Shown piece by piece: positions 57,765 to 64,000 of a stretch of 64,000 bases of DNA (positions within the stretch are counted from its first letter, which is position 1; every line of letters starts with the position of its first letter). A program made the translations under genes and the position numbers. The notes under the pieces are model-generated. The model had not been told where the DNA came from. It ran no database searches and worked only from the letters and a program-made list of their open reading frames with translations. The stretch is taken from positions 1-64,000 of the forward strand of contig CAMWIW010000001.1 of the NCBI GenBank assembly GCA_947174415.1, given 5' to 3'. The stretch comes from an uncultured Clostridia bacterium (lineage in GTDB: Bacteria > Bacillota > Clostridia > Christensenellales > Borkfalkiaceae).

Positions 57765-58706
57765 TCACCAAAAAATCAAACAAATTATTCCGACGAAGGC
57801 GGTGAGTGCGAAATAGCAGAAAGTGATTTTACACTCCGTATAGCCTTTCATCTGAAAATGGTGATGCAAAGGCGCCATCAGGAACACTCTCTTCCTTGTC
57901 CGTTTATAATATATGACTTGTACAATCACGGATATTCCCGAAATTACGAACATTATTCCTATGATAGGAATATAAAGCGAATTTCCCGAAAATACCGAAA
58001 GGCAAGATATTAACCCGCCGAGAGCAAGCGAGCCCGTATCACCCATAAAAATTGCGGCTTTGTTGACGTTAAAGACGAGAAACGCCGCCACCGCCCCGAC
58101 GCCTATGAAACAAAGTACGGAAAAGTAAGTGCCCTTAATGGCAAGCATAACCCCCAAAACGAAGAGATACGCGCAGCTTGTCCCTCCGGCAAGTCCGTCT
58201 AAACCGTCCGTCAAATTCACGCAGTTAACGGTTGCGGTAAAAATAAAAATAACGAGAGGTATTATTCCCCAGCTTACGTCCGCCGAAATGCCTGTAAATG
58301 GGATATTCAGTCGGGTTATGCCGTTAAAATAACAGTAAAGTGCCGCGACCGCTGCTATTGAAATCTGAAAAATAATCTTCTGATAAGGCTTTAAACCCTC
58401 GTTTTCCTTGTGATAGATTTTTATAAAGTCGTCTAAAAAACCTACAACCATAAAACTTGCGGTTATAGCCAAAGTCAGATTAACCTCGCCGCCGTTAAAA
58501 CCAAGCGTGCAGAACCCGACTATTACGATAGCACAAATAAAGGCAAGCCCGCCCATAGTAGGCGTGCCGCCTTTATTCTTATGTTCTTTGACGTATCCTA
58601 AAATGTACTGCCCCGCTTTCATGCGCCTCAATAAGGGCAAAATTAATAACAATAATGCCCCTGACGCCAAGAATGCGAACAGCATTGAAATGAATATACT
58701 TTTCAT
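57765..58706 (-). CDS. mraY: Phospho-N-acetylmuramoyl-pentapeptide transferase
   Basis: HKNKGGTPTMGGLAFI; NLTDGLDGLAGG; PLHHHFQMKGYTE. Confidence 0.96.
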   Translation of the reverse strand: MKSIFISMLFAFLASGALLLLILPLLRRMKAGQYILGYVKEHKNKGGTPTMGGLAFICAIVIVGFCTLGFNGGEVNLTLAITASFMVVGFLDDFIKIYHKENEGLKPYQKIIFQISIAAVAALYCYFNGITRLNIPFTGISADVSWGIIPLVIFIFTATVNCVNLTDGLDGLAGGTSCAYLFVLGVMLAIKGTYFSVLCFIGVGAVAAFLVFNVNKAAIFMGDTGSLALGGLISCLSVFSGNSLYIPIIGIMFVISGISVIVQVIYYKRTRKRVFLMAPLHHHFQMKGYTECKITFCYFALTAFVGIICLIFW

Positions 58707-60146
58707 TTAACCGCCGATTATGTTTTTTATAACTGTATTGTCATCATAGCTGTGTTTTATACCCATAATCTCCTGATACTGCTCTCCGCCCTTGCCTGCA
58801 ACCAAAAGAATATCTCCCTTTTCAAGAAGTCTTATAGCGTACTCGGTTGCAACCTCTCTTTCTGACACGGTAACGTACTTTTTGCCCGTTGGTTTAACCC
58901 CTTCTTCAATTTCGCTAATTATATCGTACGGGTCTTCATATCTTGGATTGTCGGAGGTTATTATACAAAAATCTGCGTAAGACGCCACTACCTTGCCCAT
59001 AAGCGGACGCTTAGTTCTGTCTCTGTTACCGCCACAACCGAACAGACAATAGAGCTTGCCCTCGCAAAGTTTTTTAAGTGATTGCAGGGATTTTTCCAAC
59101 CCGTCGGGCGTGTGCGCAAAATCGACGAAAATATCTGCGCCGTTGTACTTGGCGACCCTTTCGAGTCTGCCCGAAACGCTCTTTAACCCGTAAAGTCCTT
59201 TTGCAATTCCGCTTATTTTAATTCCGAGAATTTTTGCGCAAGCGGCAGCCGCCATTGCGTTGTACACGTTGTGGATTGCGGGCAACTTCAAATTAATTTC
59301 GTAAAGCTCGTCTTGAAGGTTCAATACGAAAACCGTGCCGTCAAGGCTTTCCCTTACGTCCACAGCAAACACGTCTGCGGGATTTTTAAGCCCGTAGCTT
59401 ACCGCGTTTTTTGCCGTTGCAAGAATTTCCATTCCAAGCTCGTCGTCCGAATTGATTACGGCAGCTTTACAGCGCCCGTCTTTAAAAAGCAGTTTTTTAC
59501 ATTCGGCGTAACTTTTCATATTGCCGAAAAAGTCGAGGTGGTCCTGAGTGCAGTTGGTAAATATCCCGACCTCGAAATTGAGGCCGTAGATTTTATCGTA
59601 ATAAAGAGCGTGTGCGGATACCTCCATGAACACGTATTTTACACCTGCGGCAACCATATCCGAAAGCACGGAATAAAGGTATACGGGGTCAGGCGTGGTA
59701 AGTTCGGGGGAAATGAATTTTTCTCCGTAGCTAATTCCCAAAGTGCCAATTACCCCTACACTGTAACCGTTTGAACGGAATATACTTGCAAGCATATGTG
59801 TTGTTGTAGTCTTGCCGTTTGTGCCCGTTACGGCTATTATTTTCAGGTTTTTATCAGGAAAATTATAAAACGCCTGAGCCGCACGCGCTATTTGCGCCCT
59901 TCCGCTGTCAACTATTATCTGGGTTATCGGACAATTCAGCTTTTTTTCGCAGATTACGGCTACTGCACCCCTCTGCGTTATTTCGTTTATATCAGCGTGC
60001 GAATCGTGGTTTGCGCCCGAAAAGCAGAAGAATAAATCACCCTCTTTCACCTTTTGGCTATCCGTGCATAGCCCGTTAACTTCAATATCGGTTTTCCCTA
60101 CCGTTTCTTTCACTTGTACATATTTCAAAAGCTCGTTAAGTTGCAT
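58707..60146 (-). CDS. murE: UDP-MurNAc-tripeptide synthetase MurE (DNPR, meso-DAP type)
   Basis: VTGTNGKTTTTHMLASIF; ITSDNPRYEDP motif associated with meso-DAP specificity. Confidence 0.95.
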   Translation of the reverse strand: MQLNELLKYVQVKETVGKTDIEVNGLCTDSQKVKEGDLFFCFSGANHDSHADINEITQRGAVAVICEKKLNCPITQIIVDSGRAQIARAAQAFYNFPDKNLKIIAVTGTNGKTTTTHMLASIFRSNGYSVGVIGTLGISYGEKFISPELTTPDPVYLYSVLSDMVAAGVKYVFMEVSAHALYYDKIYGLNFEVGIFTNCTQDHLDFFGNMKSYAECKKLLFKDGRCKAAVINSDDELGMEILATAKNAVSYGLKNPADVFAVDVRESLDGTVFVLNLQDELYEINLKLPAIHNVYNAMAAAACAKILGIKISGIAKGLYGLKSVSGRLERVAKYNGADIFVDFAHTPDGLEKSLQSLKKLCEGKLYCLFGCGGNRDRTKRPLMGKVVASYADFCIITSDNPRYEDPYDIISEIEEGVKPTGKKYVTVSEREVATEYAIRLLEKGDILLVAGKGGEQYQEIMGIKHSYDDNTVIKNIIGG

Positions 60147-61840
60147 TATATATACCGTTCAATATTCTTAATTCTGATTATATCTTCGAAAATTTCTTTT
60201 GCTACGGGCGCGGCGACGGCGCTGCCGTAATACGTTCCCTGAGGTTCGTCTACTACGATAAGCGCAAGATATTCGGGGTTGTTTGCGGGAAAGAAACCGC
60301 AGAACGACGAAACGTACTTTCCTTGCGCGACGTGTCCGCCCTCGTATTTCTGCGCAGTACCCGTTTTACCGCCAACGCGGTAACCCTCTATATACGCCTT
60401 TGTGCCGCTGCCTTCGGTAACTACGCCCTCCAACATTTCAGCAAGAATAGAAGAAGCTTTTTCACTGATTACTTTATTTTTTAGTACAGGCGCATATTCC
60501 GAGACTGTTTTGCCGTCGGCGGATATTATGCTTTTCAGAAAATGAGGAACGTAATAGTTGCCGCCGTTCACAGCCGCCGCAACGGCGCATGCAAGCTGAA
60601 CTCCCGTAACCGCTATGGTTTGCCCGAAACCTATACGCGCTAAATCACATTCTCTTACCGCCGTCTGAGGCACTAACATTCCCAAAGCTTCTCCCGTAAA
60701 GTCCAAGCCCGTTACGTTGCCGAAGCCGAAGGCGTTAAGATACTCATAAAACGTTTCACTGCCAAGCGATAAAGCTATATCCGTAAAGCAAGGGTTACAG
60801 CTGTTATTGAGTGCCGCCGCCAGCGTTTGGTTGGAATGTTTGCCGTTAGCATGGTCCGACCAACACTTAATTTTCGTGCCGTCCACCGTCCTCGTTCGGC
60901 TACCGTTAAAGACGTAAGAATTTGAAAAAGCTTTGGCGTTGCCTTGAAGATATTCCTCGATATTAGCCGCCGCGGTTACCACCTTAAACGTTGACCCCGG
61001 CTCATATATATCACTCACAAGTCCGTTACGGGAAAGCGCGTTTAAAGTTTCCGTATCGTCGCGCGGGACGTCGTTCAAGTCGTAAGAAGGATAATTTACA
61101 AGCGCAAGAATATCAAAATTTTGCGGGTTTAATACTATACAGGAAACCGCCTTTGCGCCGCTTGACGCATAAACGCTGCGCATTGCGTTCTCCGCAGCGA
61201 GCTGAATATCCATATCGACAGTAAGCCTTATCTCGTCCCCATTCTTCGCCGCTTTGTAAACGACCACGGAATTATCCGTTTCAATGCCGATAATGTCGGT
61301 TGAATAGGTGATTTCACCGTTTATTCCGCTGAGAATATTATCGTAATATTTTTCTATGCCCGAAAGCCCCGAGCCGTCGTTCGAAGTAAATCCGAGTACC
61401 TGACAAAGAGCGTCGTTATAAGAATATTGACGGGAATTGTCGCGCGAATAATACACGCCCGCAAGGTCGTAAGAAACCAACTTTTCGATGCTTTCTTTGC
61501 CGACTTGTCGCGCGACGGTTATTTCCGAAACCTTTCCGCCTTCGATTTTTTCGATTATTTGCTGCGGGTCTAAGGAAAAAAGTCCGCTTAAAACCGTTGC
61601 GGTATACTCCGCGTTTTCAACTGCATTCGGTCTTAAAAAGACGCTGTAAGTCGTGCGGTTGCCTGCAAGTACAGTTCCGTTTCTGTCTGAGATTATTCCC
61701 CTTGCGGCAACTATGGGTATTTCCCTGTTCCACTGGTCTGTCGCAAGCTCCTGCAAGTCCGAGCCCCAAGCTATCTGAACGTACAGAAGCCTACCTATAA
61801 TTATGCAAAAAATAAAGGTTATTGCCATTCCCAATGACAA
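60146..61840 (-). CDS. FtsI/SpoVD-type class B penicillin-binding protein
   Basis: GRLLYVQI, GSTFKVVTAAA (SxxK), NNSCNPCF, GKTGTAQKY. Start codon uncertain (TTG in ORF track). Confidence 0.9.
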   Translation of the reverse strand: MSLGMAITFIFCIIIGRLLYVQIAWGSDLQELATDQWNREIPIVAARGIISDRNGTVLAGNRTTYSVFLRPNAVENAEYTATVLSGLFSLDPQQIIEKIEGGKVSEITVARQVGKESIEKLVSYDLAGVYYSRDNSRQYSYNDALCQVLGFTSNDGSGLSGIEKYYDNILSGINGEITYSTDIIGIETDNSVVVYKAAKNGDEIRLTVDMDIQLAAENAMRSVYASSGAKAVSCIVLNPQNFDILALVNYPSYDLNDVPRDDTETLNALSRNGLVSDIYEPGSTFKVVTAAANIEEYLQGNAKAFSNSYVFNGSRTRTVDGTKIKCWSDHANGKHSNQTLAAALNNSCNPCFTDIALSLGSETFYEYLNAFGFGNVTGLDFTGEALGMLVPQTAVRECDLARIGFGQTIAVTGVQLACAVAAAVNGGNYYVPHFLKSIISADGKTVSEYAPVLKNKVISEKASSILAEMLEGVVTEGSGTKAYIEGYRVGGKTGTAQKYEGGHVAQGKYVSSFCGFFPANNPEYLALIVVDEPQGTYYGSAVAAPVAKEIFEDIIRIKNIERYI

Positions 61841-61897
61841 TAACCTCTTTTGTAATACAGTTAGAGAAAATCCTGTTTTTTTATACTTAAAAATTTT

Positions 61898-61924
61898 GAT
61901 AGACCCCCATATATGCTTGAAATA
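61898..61924 (+). repeat. Interspersed motif family B, copy 2
   Basis: GATAGACCCCCATATATGCTTGAAATA. Confidence 0.65.
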
Positions 61925-61926
61925 AC

Positions 61927-62634
61927 TTAGTTTGCAATGTTTATCATACCTAAAGACAAAGCAAAGTCGGTAGCCATTTTGTCGGCGTTTTCAAGAGTTT
62001 TAGCAACTTCGTCGCTTATTCCTGCATACGAGCCCTTAACGACCTCTAAAGACGATTGAAGAGAGCCTAAATCCGCATTGATACCCGAAATAATTGCCGA
62101 GTTAACGATAATCAATACGAACATTGCGATTATTACGCTTACTATCGTAGCAATAATAATTTTTTCCTTTTTGGACAAACCCGCACGCTTTTCCGCGTCG
62201 GTGTTCTTTATTTTGCCCTCTTCAACAGTCTTATTGACGCCGTAAGTTTTGTATTGGATAGTCGTCGAAGTCGGACGCAAGTCCTCGCTTTCCTCTTCGC
62301 TATCCTCTGCAACCATAACAGGTTGCATATCCATAACCTTGCGGTTAACGGGACTGTCTGCACGAAAAATTTCCGCGTCTGCCCTTGCATTTTCCACAAG
62401 ATAAGGTTTAGCAAATAGTTCATTGCGGGGCATAGGCGTAGCTTTCTGCTGCGACCGTCCCAATACTTCGTCCACGTTAGAAGTGGAGCTTATAAGCCTT
62501 GCATAAATTTCGCTGATTTGGGCGTTATGCTGCTCGTCCGCGGACATTTGCGTATTATAGCCGTTATTAACTTTTATTTCTTCTTCAGTTTTTTCTAAGG
62601 TTTTTAAATCCCTTTCCAATACCGCGACTGCCAT
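61927..62634 (-). CDS. FtsL-position single-TM protein with long cytoplasmic N-terminus
   Basis: Located between rsmH and ftsI-type gene; TM KIIIATIVSVIIAMFVLIIVNSAII followed by coiled-coil-like tail. Confidence 0.6.
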   Translation of the reverse strand: MAVAVLERDLKTLEKTEEEIKVNNGYNTQMSADEQHNAQISEIYARLISSTSNVDEVLGRSQQKATPMPRNELFAKPYLVENARADAEIFRADSPVNRKVMDMQPVMVAEDSEEESEDLRPTSTTIQYKTYGVNKTVEEGKIKNTDAEKRAGLSKKEKIIIATIVSVIIAMFVLIIVNSAIISGINADLGSLQSSLEVVKGSYAGISDEVAKTLENADKMATDFALSLGMINIAN

Positions 62635-62653
62635 AACTTTCTCCCTATCGCAT

Positions 62654-63595
62654 TTAAATGATTTTTTCTGCTATTCTAAGCTTAGCGCACTTTGAGCGCG
62701 AATTTAACGCCATTTCTTTGACGCTTGCGATTATAGGCTTTTTAGTGATAACTTCCACTTCCTGCACTTTTCCGCAGACACAAACGGGTAAATTTTTGTC
62801 GCAGATGCAGTCGGTTTCAAGATACTTAAACGCTTGCTTCACTATTCTGTCTTCAAGGGAATGGAAAGTAAGAATAACAATCCTTCCGCCCTTTTTCAGT
62901 CGTTTCGTAAGCCCCGTTACACACTCGTAAAGCCCTTGTAACTCTCCGTTCACGGCAATTCTTATTGCCTGAAAGCTTTTCCTTGCAGCAGGTCCGTTTT
63001 GCTGAAATTTTTTTGGTATGCTGCTTTCTATTATTTCTACAAGCTCTCCGCAAGTCGTCAATCGGTTTTTATTTCTCGCTTTGACGATATTTGCGGCAAT
63101 CGTAGACGCAAACTTCTCTTCCCCGTACTCTTTCAGTATTCTTGAAATTTCGGATTGGGAATACTCGTTTAAAAGAACTTCAGCCGTAAGACTTTGCCGA
63201 CGGTCCATTCTCATATCGAGCGGCGCATTTGGCTTCATATAAGAAAATCCGCGCTCCTCGGTATCAAGCTGAAAACTCGAAACGCCGAAATCGAGAATTG
63301 CCCCGTCAAGACTGTCAACGCCCGCTTCGGATAAAACTTTTTCAAAGTCTTTGTAGTCTGATTTGTAAATTTTAAATCTTCCTTCAAAGACCGACAACTT
63401 TCTCTCTGCCGCCAATATTGCATCGTCGTCCAAGTCGGTTGCTATAAGTCTGCCCGTCGGAGCGGTTCTTTTAAGAATTTCAAACGAATGTCCCGCACCT
63501 CCTACCGTTCCGTCGAAGTAAGTACCGCCGTCTTTAAGACAAAGACCTTGCATACACTCTTCAAGCATAACGGGGATATGAGAAAATTCTTTCAT
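62654..63595 (-). CDS. rsmH: 16S rRNA (cytosine-1402-N4)-methyltransferase
   Basis: HIPVMLEECMQGLCLKDGGTYFDGTVGGAGHSFEIL; DGAILDFGVSSFQLD; TFHSLEDRIVK. Confidence 0.97.
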   Translation of the reverse strand: MKEFSHIPVMLEECMQGLCLKDGGTYFDGTVGGAGHSFEILKRTAPTGRLIATDLDDDAILAAERKLSVFEGRFKIYKSDYKDFEKVLSEAGVDSLDGAILDFGVSSFQLDTEERGFSYMKPNAPLDMRMDRRQSLTAEVLLNEYSQSEISRILKEYGEEKFASTIAANIVKARNKNRLTTCGELVEIIESSIPKKFQQNGPAARKSFQAIRIAVNGELQGLYECVTGLTKRLKKGGRIVILTFHSLEDRIVKQAFKYLETDCICDKNLPVCVCGKVQEVEVITKKPIIASVKEMALNSRSKCAKLRIAEKII

Positions 63596-64000
63596 TTATA
63601 TGTCCAGCTTCTTGAACAAGTCGTCGAAGTTCTCGTCCTCGTTCTCGAAGTACTTATCGTACACTTCTTTTGCCCAAATCTCGATTCGTGAACCTGCGCC
63701 GCAGATTACCAAATCTTTATCGATTTTTGCGAAATCTTTAAGCTTTTGAGGAAGTATCATTCTCCCCTGTGCGTCGCCCTCTACGTAAGTGAACGATTTT
63801 GCGAAAACCCTTAACGCCTTTTGACCGTCCTCGTCGCACATCTTGCTTTTTTCTTCTACCTGCTGAATGAGTTCTTTGAACCCCTCCTCATAGTAAACAA
63901 AAAGGCAGTTGTTCGTACCTTTCGAAAAGTACAAACCTTTTTCGTCCCCTTTCAGCTTGTTGGGAATACGTATTCTGTTTTTCGTGTCCATTTGGTGCGA
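63596..64000 (-). CDS. mraZ: Transcriptional regulator MraZ, truncated by window edge
   Basis: SHQMDTKNRIRIPNKLKGD... and VEGDAQGRMILPQKLKDFA; frame stays open to base 64000. Confidence 0.92.
   Translation of the reverse strand, partial: SHQMDTKNRIRIPNKLKGDEKGLYFSKGTNNCLFVYYEEGFKELIQQVEEKSKMCDEDGQKALRVFAKSFTYVEGDAQGRMILPQKLKDFAKIDKDLVICGAGSRIEIWAKEVYDKYFENEDENFDDLFKKLDI

Overview
The 64 kb window is a gene-dense bacterial chromosome segment. Gene content and order suggest Bacillota, probably an uncultured clostridial lineage; this is inference, since no 16S is present. Almost all genes are on the minus strand. From left to right it carries: ispH (cut by the left edge), plsC, a fused chorismate mutase-cytidylate kinase gene, a Na+-pumping decarboxylase operon, rnhA/proC, a lone tRNA-Trp, purB, groESL, miaA-mutL-mutS-miaB, a class A PBP, thiI plus a cysteine desulfurase, carA and a carB-dapF fusion, a PadR-type regulator with a membrane tail, rny, nadE, recA-cinA-pgsA-rimO-ftsK, murC, spoVG, and a division/cell-wall (dcw) cluster from ftsZ to mraZ (mraZ is cut by the right edge). 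I saw no prophage, transposase, CRISPR array or defence island. The observations most worth a second look are: (1) a 27-bp palindrome-cored motif in five copies, all in the same DNA orientation, inside and outside genes; (2) a second 27-bp motif in two copies next to cell-division genes; (3) a CarB-DapF fusion whose DapF half lacks the first catalytic Cys; (4) an AroH-Cmk fusion; (5) a Rex-like 18-bp palindrome upstream of the decarboxylase operon; (6) a leader-ORF/terminator arrangement upstream of carA; (7) several promoters placed so close to start codons that leaderless transcripts are predicted. No computation was run: all homology calls are motif recognition by eye.
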